Shown here: positions 46,859 through 56,634 of the stretch, piece by piece | Layout of the letters: every line of letters starts with the position of its first letter | Position numbering within the stretch: position 1 is the first letter of the stretch | Origin: Caldifarciminota bacterium | Lineage (GTDB): Bacteria > Hydrothermota > Hydrothermia > UBA1063 > CAJXJZ01 | Length of the DNA: 64,000 nt | Reading direction: 5' to 3' | Assembly: GCA_026986775.1 (NCBI GenBank) | Contig: JALSNX010000030.1 | Location: forward strand, 143,483-207,482 | Position numbers and translations under genes: made by a program | The notes under the pieces: generated by a model | The model's input: only the letters and a program-made list of their open reading frames with translations | Database searches by the model: none | What the model was told of the DNA's origin: nothing

Positions 46859-48679
46859 ATGAAGAGGCTGTATGTAATAGTGGCGCTCCTCGTAGCAACG
46901 GGGCTGAGTGCACAAACAGTGACTGATATATATACCATTCAGTCACAGATGGATACCACAGGTGCATCCCTGTGGCAGGATAGTGTAGTAACCGTGGAAG
47001 GTGTTGTATCAGCAGGATATGGTGTTACAGGTTCAAGGAACTTCTTCCTTGAGATGAGGCAGGGAGGACCATATTCAGGAGTAATGGTGTATGTTCCAGC
47101 TTCAGCGGGGGATTTTCCTGTTCAACTGGGAGAATCTCTAAGGGTAACAGGTACAGTGTCTGAATACTACGGAAATACAGAATTAAGTGTACAGGATACA
47201 AATAATATAACAAGGCTCGGCATAGTTGACCCGATTACACCTACAGAAATAACCTGTGATTATCTTGACACTGCTTCCACTACAACAGTACCATGGGACT
47301 CAGCAGAGGCATATGAGGGAGTGCTTATCAAGGTGAATAATGTGGTGGTCACAGAAGAAATGGATGCCAATGGTAACTGGCAGGTTTCTGATGGCACAGG
47401 ATATGTATATGTAAACAATAACTACTCCTATACACCCACGCTTTACGATAGGTTGAATGTTACAGGTATTGTTCAGACACATTATGGTCTGTATAAAATA
47501 AGACCTCGTGGTGATAATGATTTTGAGTTCTTAAATCCTGGTATTTCCCTGGCCTATGCATCTGATGCTCAGGTTATAGATGTGGTTTTCAAGACAAATA
47601 TGGATTCAAATGCCGAAGACCCGACAAAGTATGTTATTACACCCTCTATTACAATAGACCACGTTACTCTTGATAGTAACGACTCAACGCTTGTGCATAT
47701 CTACACTACTGATATGGTCGGTGGAACTGAGTATACACTCACAACGTCAAATCTTTCTGATGCTTATGGGCAGGCAATTAATGATACGGTTACATTTTAT
47801 GGTGGATTCACACCAATAGTTACCATTCAGACTGACACAGTGGCCGGTGATACATCAGGGACATACCCTACCAACTGGGTTGGAAGAACGGTTACTATAA
47901 CAGGAGTTGTCAGTGCTAATAAGGACCATTTTAATTATCCATTCTTCTTCGTCCAGCAGGGTGAAGTGGCATTCGGTGGCCTTCAGATATGGGACCCTGC
48001 AGGTGTATTTTCACCGCAGGATGGTGACTCGGTGATAATTGTTGGTCAACTTACTGAGTACAATGGTGCTACAGAGATGTTGAATTTGGTGTATGGTGTA
48101 ACAGTATCAACAGGACATACTGTTAATCCCATTAACGTAAATACAGGTGACCTTATACCAGGCGCTGGCTTTACAGCAGAGGGTTATGAGGGTGTTCTTG
48201 TCAAAGTGGATAGCGCTCAGGTAACAGACCCTGGAACAGGAGGAGACTTTGTTATAGACGATGGCACAGGAGGAGTTACTGTTACAAACACGGACCATAT
48301 AACATACACGCCCAATGCTGGTGATGTTCTCAATGTTACTGGAGTCCTGAGATATATTGGACAGCTTTATCCAAGAGGTGATAATGATATTGAGGTAGTA
48401 GGTATTGAGGAAAAGTACTTAAATCCTGTTAAGAACTTCAGAGTGAGAACTGTGGGAAGAAAATCCCTTTACTTTGATATTACTCTCAACACAGCACAGT
48501 CTGTAGAGATATCAGTGTTCAATATTGCGGGTGCCAGAGTTTACAACAGGAATTTTGGAAAACTTTCTGCAGGCACACATTCGTTTAACCTTACTTCTTC
48601 TCTTTCTCGTGGTGTTTACTTTGTGAATGTGAGAGCAGGAAATAGATATATGATTGGAAAGGCTGTACTTGTAAGGTAG
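46859..48679 (+). CDS. secreted protein with duplicated OB-fold-like units and C-terminal T9SS-type sorting-like domain
   Basis: Signal peptide; repeated TVEGVVSA.../TITGVVSAN... and RPRGDNDFE/YPRGDNDIE; tail SRGVYFVNVRAGNRYMIGKAVLVR. Confidence 0.65.
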   Translation: MKRLYVIVALLVATGLSAQTVTDIYTIQSQMDTTGASLWQDSVVTVEGVVSAGYGVTGSRNFFLEMRQGGPYSGVMVYVPASAGDFPVQLGESLRVTGTVSEYYGNTELSVQDTNNITRLGIVDPITPTEITCDYLDTASTTTVPWDSAEAYEGVLIKVNNVVVTEEMDANGNWQVSDGTGYVYVNNNYSYTPTLYDRLNVTGIVQTHYGLYKIRPRGDNDFEFLNPGISLAYASDAQVIDVVFKTNMDSNAEDPTKYVITPSITIDHVTLDSNDSTLVHIYTTDMVGGTEYTLTTSNLSDAYGQAINDTVTFYGGFTPIVTIQTDTVAGDTSGTYPTNWVGRTVTITGVVSANKDHFNYPFFFVQQGEVAFGGLQIWDPAGVFSPQDGDSVIIVGQLTEYNGATEMLNLVYGVTVSTGHTVNPINVNTGDLIPGAGFTAEGYEGVLVKVDSAQVTDPGTGGDFVIDDGTGGVTVTNTDHITYTPNAGDVLNVTGVLRYIGQLYPRGDNDIEVVGIEEKYLNPVKNFRVRTVGRKSLYFDITLNTAQSVEISVFNIAGARVYNRNFGKLSAGTHSFNLTSSLSRGVYFVNVRAGNRYMIGKAVLVR

Positions 48680-48681
48680 GA

Positions 48682-49359
48682 ATGTGGAAGTCTATTCTTA
48701 AAAAGGGGCACCTCTGGGTGCCCTTTTTTATTTTATTCTCTTCAGTGTCAGTTTTAAGAGCAGAATATACAAATTGTGTTGTTCCTCCGGCTCTATCTGT
48801 GCTGTCTTCTTTTAAAGGTGATGAGATAATTACCGAGGATTTATTTCATAATACTCCTTTTATCAAATCTTTTTCTAAAATAGGTAGGGGGGAAACTGCC
48901 GTATTACTCCTTTTTTCGCATACTTTGATGACTGTCCTCATGAAAAAGAAACTTAATTTTGAAAAAAAGGCGTTTTTAACCTTTATGTTGACAGGTTTTA
49001 CTGCCCTGACCATGAAGCATCTATTTCACAGAACGAGACCAAATACACAAAAAAATTTATTTTACGGTCCTGGTTTATCATGTAAAAACCTTTCTTTCCC
49101 TTCTGGCCATACTATGCTTGCCTTTGCCATGGCCGGATTAATGAGTGAACGATATGGATATTCAGGTATATTTTATACACTCGCTGGTTTTGTTGGAGTT
49201 GCGAGGATTGCCAAAGGAATGCATTATTTCAGTGATGTTGTATTGGGAGGTTTTACAGGGTATTTCCTAAGTAAACTGGTACTGCGTAAAAAGCCGTGTC
49301 CCAAAATTTATATTTATTCTCTTACAAAAGAAATCAGAATTTTATACCTGCTGAGATAA
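48682..49359 (+). CDS. PAP2-family phosphatase
   Basis: KHLFHRTRPN, SFPSGHTMLAFA, GMHYFSDVVLGG. Confidence 0.85.
   Translation: MWKSILKKGHLWVPFFILFSSVSVLRAEYTNCVVPPALSVLSSFKGDEIITEDLFHNTPFIKSFSKIGRGETAVLLLFSHTLMTVLMKKKLNFEKKAFLTFMLTGFTALTMKHLFHRTRPNTQKNLFYGPGLSCKNLSFPSGHTMLAFAMAGLMSERYGYSGIFYTLAGFVGVARIAKGMHYFSDVVLGGFTGYFLSKLVLRKKPCPKIYIYSLTKEIRILYLLR
48701..48730 (+). terminator. terminator-like hairpin inside the 5' coding region of the PAP2 gene
   Basis: GGGCACC-TCTG-GGTGCCC followed by TTTTTT, 22 nt after the upstream stop. Confidence 0.75.
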
Positions 49360-49360
49360 T

Positions 49361-49390
49361 AAAAAAGGGCACCTTGCGGTGCCCTTTTTA
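49361..49390. terminator. bidirectional intrinsic terminator between PAP2 and clp genes
   Basis: AAAAAAGGGCACC-TTGC-GGTGCCCTTTTT. Confidence 0.9.
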
Positions 49391-49395
49391 TGAAT

Positions 49396-52300
49396 TTATG
49401 ATTCTTTTTCTTTCTTAATTTCAAATTTTCCATCTTTCGCATCAACAATGATTGTATCTCCTTCTTTCACCTCACCCTTTAAGATAAGGCTGGAGAGTTC
49501 ATTTTCAATGGCCCTTTGTATGAGTCGCTTAAGGGGTCTTGCTCCCATAGTAGGGTCAAACCCTTCTCGTGCAAGAAGTTCTTTTGCCTGTGGCGTAAGT
49601 TTTATATCCAGTTTCTGGTCTTTTAGACGTAGGCGTAAGTGTTCAATCAATATGTCAACAATCTTTATTATATGATCCCATTTAAGTGGATGGAATACCA
49701 CAATTTCGTCTATTCTGTTGATAAATTCAGGCCTGAACGTGTGTTTTACCACATCAAGCACCTTTTCCCGTGCTCTTGTAAATTCTTCATCAAATTCCCT
49801 TTCTAACTTTTCCCTTTCCTTTATAAGATTGTCTTTTTCCTTGTTGTATACATCTTCAGATATTTCGCCTTTACGTTTTCTTTCATCCAGTTCTCTAAAC
49901 TTCTTGTTAAGTACTTCGTATCTGGGGTTGAATCTCTCCATAAGGTCTCTTAAGTATTCGCTTCCAAGGTTGCTTGTCATGATAATTACCGTATTTCTGA
50001 ACGAGACCGTTCTTCCCTGAGAGTCTGTAAGCCTGCCATCATCAAGCACCTGTAGAAACAGGTCAAATACTCTTGGATGTGCCTTTTCAACCTCATCAAG
50101 AAGTATGACAGAGTAAGGTTTTCTCCTCACCGCCTCAGTGAGTTTTCCGCCCTCCTCATATCCAACATAACCTGGAGGTGCTCCAATGAGCTTTGCCACA
50201 GAGTGTTGTTCTTTGAATTCAGACATGTCAAGTCTTATGAGCGCATCTTCATCACCAAAGAGAAACTTCGCAAGGGTTTTGGCAAGTTCTGTTTTTCCAA
50301 CCCCCGTGGGTCCCAAAAAGAGGAAAGAACCAAGCGGTCTTCTTGGGTCAGTGACTCCCGCACGTGCCCTTCTTATTGCCTCGGATACAGCCTTTATGGC
50401 GTCATCCTGTCCAACAACGCGTTTGTGAAGATGGTCTTCCATTTTCAAAAGCCTCTGTTTTTCTTCCTCAAGCATCTTGGATACGGGTATGCCGGTTGTA
50501 CGGGAAATAATTTCTGCTATATCTTCTCTTGTCACAACAGGCCGGTTTTTAGGTTCTTTCTTCCTGTTTTTTAGCATAAGAAGTTCCTTTTTGGATTTTT
50601 TGAGTTCTTCTTCTTTCTTTTCCCACTCCTCAATCTTTGCTTCTTCCTCAAGTTTCTTTACCTCTTCTTCAAGTGCCTTTATTTTATCTTCAAGTTCAGC
50701 AATCTTTGATGAGACATCTTCTTTGCCTTCACTCATAGACTTTATAGCCTTTCTTGCACAGGCCTGGTCAAGAACATCAATGGCCTTGTCCGGTAAATAT
50801 CGTCCCTGTATGTATTTATGTGACAGTTTCACCGCAGATTCAATTGCTTCGTCAGATATTTTTACGTTGTGATGCTCCTCATATTTAGGTCTTAACCCTT
50901 TAAGAATTTCAATGGTCATTTCTGGTGTGGGTTCTTCAACCCAGATAGGCTGAAATCTGCGTTCAAGTGCGGAATCTTTTTCTATATACTTTCTATATTC
51001 ATCTTCGGTGGTGGCACCTATTACCTGAAAATCGCCTCTTGCAAGAGCAGGTTTGAACATATTGGCTGCATCCATTGACCCTTCAGCCCTACCTGCACCC
51101 ACAACATTGTGCAATTCATCAATAAACAAAATGACGTCTTTTGCCTCTTTTACACCATCAAGAATACCCTTGAGACGCTCCTCAAAGTCACCTCTGTAAC
51201 GTGTGCCTGCAACAAGTGAACCCATATCCAGTTGCAGAATTCTTTTGTTTTTGAGTTTTTCAGGCACTTCACCTTTTACTATCTTCTGAGTAAGTCCCTC
51301 CACTATGGCAGTTTTTCCAACACCTGCCTTGCCCACTAAAACGGGATTATTTTTCTGCCTTCTTGAGAGAACCTCTATGGTCTGTTCTATTTCTTTTTCC
51401 CTTCCTATGACAGGGTCAAGTTTATTTTCCTTAGCAAGTTGTGTAAGGTCAATGGTAAACTTCTCCAGTGGAGATTTTTCTTCCTCTTTCAATTCTTCTT
51501 TTAAATTTCTCATATCGTTCCTCCCGTGTTTTTCTATACTCTTTAAAAGTTCGGATAAATAAAGACCACCAATGGCCTGGGGTACGCCGAGCATGGAGTC
51601 TATCAACCCCGTAAGCGTTACTTCTTTGTCCGCTTGTGATGCCTTATTAAGAATAAGTGTGGTGAAATAGGAGTACCTGTTTTCAGTGGGTTCACCAAGC
51701 AGTTTGTATCTCATTTTTGCCACAATTCTCCTCGGGTCAACGCCGTTATCACGAATATTCAAAAGAGTATTTCTGAGTCTTTCCTCAATATCAAGGACAC
51801 TGGAGAGAATCTTGTTCTCACTATCTCTGTCAAGCGAGGATGTAACCTTTTTAAGTTCATTAACAAATGTTCTTGGTACGCGGATTATCTGCTCTCTCAT
51901 GACCCATTGAGTGCGTGGTTCTTCAAAACTCCACATATCACCAAAAAATTCTCTGATAAAGTCCTCCATTGTTGTGCTTCTCTGTCGTGATGGCACCCAT
52001 CTCTTCACGTGAACCTCGGCAAAGTCCCTTATCCTTTTTCCCTCAAGATAGTCTCCGATATACGCATCAAGATGGTCAAGGAGTGCTCTTATAACTTCCC
52101 GTCTTTTGCTTTCACCAAACTCACCTGCGATTTCAAATGTTGCCTCCTTCAATGCACTGGTATAGGATTCTGTTAGTGTATCCAGTTGATTATCCAGATG
52201 GGAAAGAGCCTTTTCAATTTCTCTGTGTGCTGCCTCTGGATTTATACCCTTTTTTGCAAGCAATTTGTAAAATGCGTTGTCTTCTTTTACTAAAAACAAC

Positions 52301-52401
52301 GCGTTAAGAATGTGGTCTGTATCTATATAAAAATCCTTTTTTTCCTCTGCAAGACTCTTTGCAGTATCAAGGACTTTCTTTGCCTGTTTGTTCAATTTCA
52401 T
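49396..52401 (-). CDS. clpC: ClpB/ClpC-type AAA+ unfoldase with extended N-domain and insertion in the second ATPase module
   Basis: Two Walker A motifs ([18 protein letters not shown]), short middle domain, [13 protein letters not shown]; start ATG 52401 with AAAGGAGGTG. Confidence 0.85.
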   Translation of the reverse strand: MKLNKQAKKVLDTAKSLAEEKKDFYIDTDHILNALFLVKEDNAFYKLLAKKGINPEAAHREIEKALSHLDNQLDTLTESYTSALKEATFEIAGEFGESKRREVIRALLDHLDAYIGDYLEGKRIRDFAEVHVKRWVPSRQRSTTMEDFIREFFGDMWSFEEPRTQWVMREQIIRVPRTFVNELKKVTSSLDRDSENKILSSVLDIEERLRNTLLNIRDNGVDPRRIVAKMRYKLLGEPTENRYSYFTTLILNKASQADKEVTLTGLIDSMLGVPQAIGGLYLSELLKSIEKHGRNDMRNLKEELKEEEKSPLEKFTIDLTQLAKENKLDPVIGREKEIEQTIEVLSRRQKNNPVLVGKAGVGKTAIVEGLTQKIVKGEVPEKLKNKRILQLDMGSLVAGTRYRGDFEERLKGILDGVKEAKDVILFIDELHNVVGAGRAEGSMDAANMFKPALARGDFQVIGATTEDEYRKYIEKDSALERRFQPIWVEEPTPEMTIEILKGLRPKYEEHHNVKISDEAIESAVKLSHKYIQGRYLPDKAIDVLDQACARKAIKSMSEGKEDVSSKIAELEDKIKALEEEVKKLEEEAKIEEWEKKEEELKKSKKELLMLKNRKKEPKNRPVVTREDIAEIISRTTGIPVSKMLEEEKQRLLKMEDHLHKRVVGQDDAIKAVSEAIRRARAGVTDPRRPLGSFLFLGPTGVGKTELAKTLAKFLFGDEDALIRLDMSEFKEQHSVAKLIGAPPGYVGYEEGGKLTEAVRRKPYSVILLDEVEKAHPRVFDLFLQVLDDGRLTDSQGRTVSFRNTVIIMTSNLGSEYLRDLMERFNPRYEVLNKKFRELDERKRKGEISEDVYNKEKDNLIKEREKLEREFDEEFTRAREKVLDVVKHTFRPEFINRIDEIVVFHPLKWDHIIKIVDILIEHLRLRLKDQKLDIKLTPQAKELLAREGFDPTMGARPLKRLIQRAIENELSSLILKGEVKEGDTIIVDAKDGKFEIKKEKES

Positions 52402-52432
52402 ACCCACCTCCTTTTATGGTTTGACAGGGGTA

Positions 52433-52493
52433 TATATAGCAATGTTTTTGCGAATTGTCAAGCCTTGACAATTCAAAGTAAAATGATTAAATA
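52433..52493. promoter_or_regulatory. divergent promoters sharing an inverted repeat between clp and the KaiC operon
   Basis: IR GAATTGTCAA-GCC-TTGACAATTC (52452-52474); plus strand TTGACA-N17-TAAATA; minus strand TTGACA-N17-TATATA. Confidence 0.75.
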
Positions 52494-52519
52494 TATTGCC
52501 GTAAACAGGAGGGGCATGA

Positions 52520-53371
52520 ATGGCAAAAGATGGTGTATTCCTTCTTGCTGATATAAAAGACAGGATAGTGGAACTTAAAGGTGTACCATCAGGTATTGAA
52601 GGACTTGATAATATATTTTTTACATTTAAAAAAGATGGCGATAAATTCAAAAAAGTAGGTCTTGGTGGAATACCGGAGTATGCAGTGATTAATCTGACCG
52701 GTGTGCCTGATACGGGTAAATCTCTTTTAGTGGAGCAGTTTGCAGTAAAGAGGGCTTCTCTGAATGAAAAAGTGGCTTTTATAACAGTTGAAACCCCGGC
52801 ACCGTTTTTAAGCACAGGGCTTTATATGAGGGCAAAAGCCATGGGCATTGATGAGAAAAAAATAGAAAACAACATAGTTATAATTGATGCTGCTTCCAAT
52901 AAAGACCTGAGGGAAGAACTTCCCACACTTTTAGATACACTTGCATATGTTATCAGAATCTATAAAACGAAATATACGGTTATAGATTCTGTCACAGGTA
53001 TTTACGAACATAAAGAGGTTATGGCAAGAATCTTTGTGAGGCAAATATATAATTTTCTTAAGAAATGGTATCAGACAGCCCTTTTAGTATCCCAGAAGCG
53101 TTCTTCACATGAGGAACTTTCTGCTGAGGCGGCGGGTGGTTATGCTGTTTCGCATATAGTGGATTGCACCATGGTGTTTTCCAAGAAAATGATACAGAGT
53201 ATCTATGATGAAAGGCTTTATAAAAAGCCCATAGGTGAACTTGTAAGACTTTTCAGAATTGATGGTTGCAGAATGTGCGGGCACGATACGGATACCCATA
53301 TCCTTACAATAGGTGAGGATGGTCTCGTCAGAATAGGTCCCTCCCTTAAATCGGTCTCAGAAAATAGATAA
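52520..53371 (+). CDS. KaiC-like RecA-superfamily ATPase
   Basis: Walker A GVPDTGKS, PSGIEGLD, YTVIDSVTGIYEH; RBS AGGAGG. Confidence 0.8.
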   Translation: MAKDGVFLLADIKDRIVELKGVPSGIEGLDNIFFTFKKDGDKFKKVGLGGIPEYAVINLTGVPDTGKSLLVEQFAVKRASLNEKVAFITVETPAPFLSTGLYMRAKAMGIDEKKIENNIVIIDAASNKDLREELPTLLDTLAYVIRIYKTKYTVIDSVTGIYEHKEVMARIFVRQIYNFLKKWYQTALLVSQKRSSHEELSAEAAGGYAVSHIVDCTMVFSKKMIQSIYDERLYKKPIGELVRLFRIDGCRMCGHDTDTHILTIGEDGLVRIGPSLKSVSENR

Positions 53372-53386
53372 AAAGGAGGTGCGAGC

Positions 53387-54010
53387 ATGGTGGTTATAGG
53401 TAAAGATGAAATCAAAAAATTTGACCTTGATGGACTTGCTATAAGGGTTTTCCTGAAGGCCCTTGAGATACTCGGTGGCCCGAGAAAACTCATTGAACTC
53501 AGGAATCTCACATGGATTACGAGTTTAATGGAGGCATCTTATGCTGTAGTGATGTGGGAAGAACTCAAGAAAACAGAGGACGAAATTGCCGGATTTTTAG
53601 GGCTTACCCGACAGACTGTCAGGAATATTTTAAGAGCAGACCCTGAACTTGTTATGCAGAAAATAGAGGGAGAGCTGAAGGATAAAAGCACAAAGGCCCA
53701 TACAGCAGGTGGTCTTGCAAAATATGCGCTTTCAGAGATAAGGGCGGGAAGAGATAATCTTTCTGTGTTTATGACAGCCTTTGAGCAGGCTTTCACTGAC
53801 CTGGGTGTGGAGTGGCCTGTTCATATTTTGAGAAGGTTAAAAGGCACAGATTTTCCTGTGTCAAAAGAGGATTTGTCTTTAAAACTGAATGGCCTTAAAA
53901 TACTTGGGACTGACATAGAAGAAATACTTTCAGGAATTGATGCAGGTATTTTTGAAAGTCCACGGGATGTTTTAAGAATGATCAGCAAAACCATAAAAAA
54001 GGAGGCTTGA
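53387..54010 (+). CDS. HTH-containing protein of the KaiC-neighbour regulatory family
   Basis: TEDEIAGFLGLTRQTVRNILRADPELV; resembles the near-KaiC domain family as I recall it. Confidence 0.65.
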   Translation: MVVIGKDEIKKFDLDGLAIRVFLKALEILGGPRKLIELRNLTWITSLMEASYAVVMWEELKKTEDEIAGFLGLTRQTVRNILRADPELVMQKIEGELKDKSTKAHTAGGLAKYALSEIRAGRDNLSVFMTAFEQAFTDLGVEWPVHILRRLKGTDFPVSKEDLSLKLNGLKILGTDIEEILSGIDAGIFESPRDVLRMISKTIKKEA

Positions 54011-54013
54011 TAA

Positions 54014-55783
54014 ATGATTATAAAAAAACAACATGCAACGTTGCTTTTAAGATTGCAGGATAAATGGAAGGAGGGAGTTGGACTTGACAAGATTGTTGAT
54101 AAACTCTCAGATGAAGAACTTGAGTATCTTGAGCATCTGTTTCTATCTGGACTTATTGATGAGGACGAAGACGAGTTTATATTGACCTATTCAGGGGACC
54201 TTATTTTAGACGTTCTCAGCAAACTTGTTGACGAGGGAAAATTACCACATCCTGAAAAGTGGGATGATTCTTTCAGATGGATTGGCTCTGAAGTTATCGC
54301 CATGATTGAAGTTGGCTTAAGAAGTGGAGGCGAAATAGAGGATAACATTAAAAGTGCACTTCGGGAAAGAGGGCTTGTGTCGGATGACGGAGTTCTCTCT
54401 CCATATGCTTCATCTATATGGGAGGCCTATCAGGAGGCAGATGTTAAACCGAGGATTTCCAATAAACTCGGAGAGTTTATAAAGAATACGCCACCAGGTC
54501 CTGGTCTTGTTAAATATTTACCAAAAGGCGCCAATGAATTACTTAGACTTGAATCAATGAGACTTATTGCGTTTTCTGTGCCAAGGAGTGATGTTTACTC
54601 TCTTACGGGACTTGGTCAGCAGATAAGAGCAGCTTTAATAAATGGAACGCCTTTTGGAGATGTATATGTAAACGAAGAAATGCTTGATGCCATTATGGAA
54701 CTTGATAAAAAAACAGTAAGTCGAAATGATGCACTTTTAGAAAAAATGCAGTCACTGGGTTATATAGATGCATCGTTGAGTCTTTTGCCAGCGGGAAAGC
54801 ATCTTCTTTCTGCGGCGAGAATATACTTTGACGGTCCCATTACAACAAATCCATCAATACACCTTTCTTTTGAAGAGTTTTATACCATGATAACCATAGA
54901 AAAACTCAAAAGCGATGTTAATTTTCCTCCTGTTTTAGAAAACATAGAGACGAAAGTGAAAGAGGAGTACAAAAATTACGATATTTACGAAGGCATATAC
55001 ACGCTTCTTTCGTATAAGTTGATAAAGGTTGCCAGAGATGAAAAGGGTAATTTACTCTATCATCTTACATCAAAGGGCAGGGAACTTTTGAACATATCAG
55101 GCCAGAAGTCACAGGAAATAGATGCACTTGCCGTTAAAGCCATAACTCTTACGAGAATGGAATACAGTGCACCGGATTTAAGATGGCTTGAACTGGCAGA
55201 AAAGGAAGGTCTTGTGGGGAAGGGCTTTCCTACTAAAAAAGGCAGATTTTTCGCAGAACTTGCGTCAAGAACAATCAAGTATCCATACATAACAGGAAAA
55301 ATGAGGGACATTCTCCACCTTATTCCCTATGAAAAGGGAATAAGCCTTAAAAGATTAATAGAACTTTCCGGAAAGGACGAAAAAGAAGTCCTTTATCTCC
55401 TTGAACGGCTTGATTCTCAGGGCATAGTGGATGCACTTCCTGATAACATCTTCACTCTCACAGAAATAGGAAGATTTATTAAAAGAGCTGTGAGGGTTGT
55501 ACCTGATGGAACAAAACACGTGCTCACTCCGCATCTTGCAAAGATAATGCTTGCTCTGTGGGAATTATCCGATAATGAAAGATACATACCTGTGTCCGAG
55601 AATTTAAAGAAGGTGGAAAAGATGCTTGACCTTCCCCATGACATTATAGAAAAAGAAATACTGTTAGGTAAAAGAAACAGATTTCTGAATGACAGAAAGA
55701 TACTTGAGCCCGGTAAGGTTCTTCTTGATGCCCTGCAACTTTATGAAAACATCAGAGACATCTGGGAGGAGGTTCTGGTATAA
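54014..55783 (+). CDS. multi-winged-helix protein, DUF505-like
   Basis: 589 aa with repeated wHTH-like blocks; resembles DUF505 family members found next to KaiC-like genes. Confidence 0.5.
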   Translation: MIIKKQHATLLLRLQDKWKEGVGLDKIVDKLSDEELEYLEHLFLSGLIDEDEDEFILTYSGDLILDVLSKLVDEGKLPHPEKWDDSFRWIGSEVIAMIEVGLRSGGEIEDNIKSALRERGLVSDDGVLSPYASSIWEAYQEADVKPRISNKLGEFIKNTPPGPGLVKYLPKGANELLRLESMRLIAFSVPRSDVYSLTGLGQQIRAALINGTPFGDVYVNEEMLDAIMELDKKTVSRNDALLEKMQSLGYIDASLSLLPAGKHLLSAARIYFDGPITTNPSIHLSFEEFYTMITIEKLKSDVNFPPVLENIETKVKEEYKNYDIYEGIYTLLSYKLIKVARDEKGNLLYHLTSKGRELLNISGQKSQEIDALAVKAITLTRMEYSAPDLRWLELAEKEGLVGKGFPTKKGRFFAELASRTIKYPYITGKMRDILHLIPYEKGISLKRLIELSGKDEKEVLYLLERLDSQGIVDALPDNIFTLTEIGRFIKRAVRVVPDGTKHVLTPHLAKIMLALWELSDNERYIPVSENLKKVEKMLDLPHDIIEKEILLGKRNRFLNDRKILEPGKVLLDALQLYENIRDIWEEVLV

Positions 55784-56634
55784 TGGCATTTGATCCTGTT
55801 TCGCTTGTTTTCTGGTTCTTTATTCTGTTTGCAATACTCTGGCCCCAGTTGCAGCATAAAATGCTTCTGGGGCAGAGACTTGCTACCATTAAAAAGATAG
55901 AGAAAAAGAGGGACTCACGCGTTATTACACTTATACACAGACAGGAAAAGATAGGGATGTTTGGAATTCCATTTTTCAGGTTCATTGATATTGAGGATTC
56001 TGAGGAGGTACTGAGAGCAATAAGGACAACACCCGACAATGTTCCAATAGATATTATTTTACATACTCCGGGGGGACTCGTGCTTGCATCGTATCAAATA
56101 GCTCTTGCGCTTAAGGAACATCCCGCTAAAACCACAGTTATTGTTCCCCATTATGCCATGAGCGGTGGAACGCTGATAGCCCTTGCAGCAGACGAAATCA
56201 TAATGGACAAACATGCCGTGCTCGGTCCGGTTGACCCTCAACTTGCAGAGGGACAGGGAAGCGCAGTGCCAGCAGCATCCATATTGAAGACGGTGGAGTT
56301 AAAGGGTGAAAAAGAAGTAGATGATGCTACTTTGATAAGGGCTGATATGGCAAGAAAGGCCATAGCGCAGGTTGAAGAAATGGTGTATAACCTTTTGAAA
56401 GGAAAGATGGAAGAGGAAAAGGCAAAGGAACTTGCAAAAACATTAAGTGAAGGTAGATGGACTCATGATTATCCAATAACTTATGAACATGCACTTAAAC
56501 TCGGGTTGAATGTTAAAACAGAAGTGCCACAGGAGGTCTATGAACTTATGTCCATGTACCCTCAGATGCAACAGTTAAGGCCCGGAGTGGAGTTTATTCC
56601 TTATCCTTCGGGACATTCCAATGGAAAAAAGTAA
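55783..56634 (+). CDS. membrane-anchored SDH-type serine proteinase (ClpP/crotonase fold)
   Basis: N-terminal TM; IDIILHTPGGLVLASYQIA, YAMSGGTLIALAADEIIMDKHAVLGPVDPQ. Confidence 0.85.
   Translation: MAFDPVSLVFWFFILFAILWPQLQHKMLLGQRLATIKKIEKKRDSRVITLIHRQEKIGMFGIPFFRFIDIEDSEEVLRAIRTTPDNVPIDIILHTPGGLVLASYQIALALKEHPAKTTVIVPHYAMSGGTLIALAADEIIMDKHAVLGPVDPQLAEGQGSAVPAASILKTVELKGEKEVDDATLIRADMARKAIAQVEEMVYNLLKGKMEEEKAKELAKTLSEGRWTHDYPITYEHALKLGLNVKTEVPQEVYELMSMYPQMQQLRPGVEFIPYPSGHSNGKK

Noticed and set aside
49448-51910. Plus-strand Ser/Phe-rich ORFs opposite clp
   Set aside because: Low-complexity antisense translations of a Glu/Lys-rich gene.
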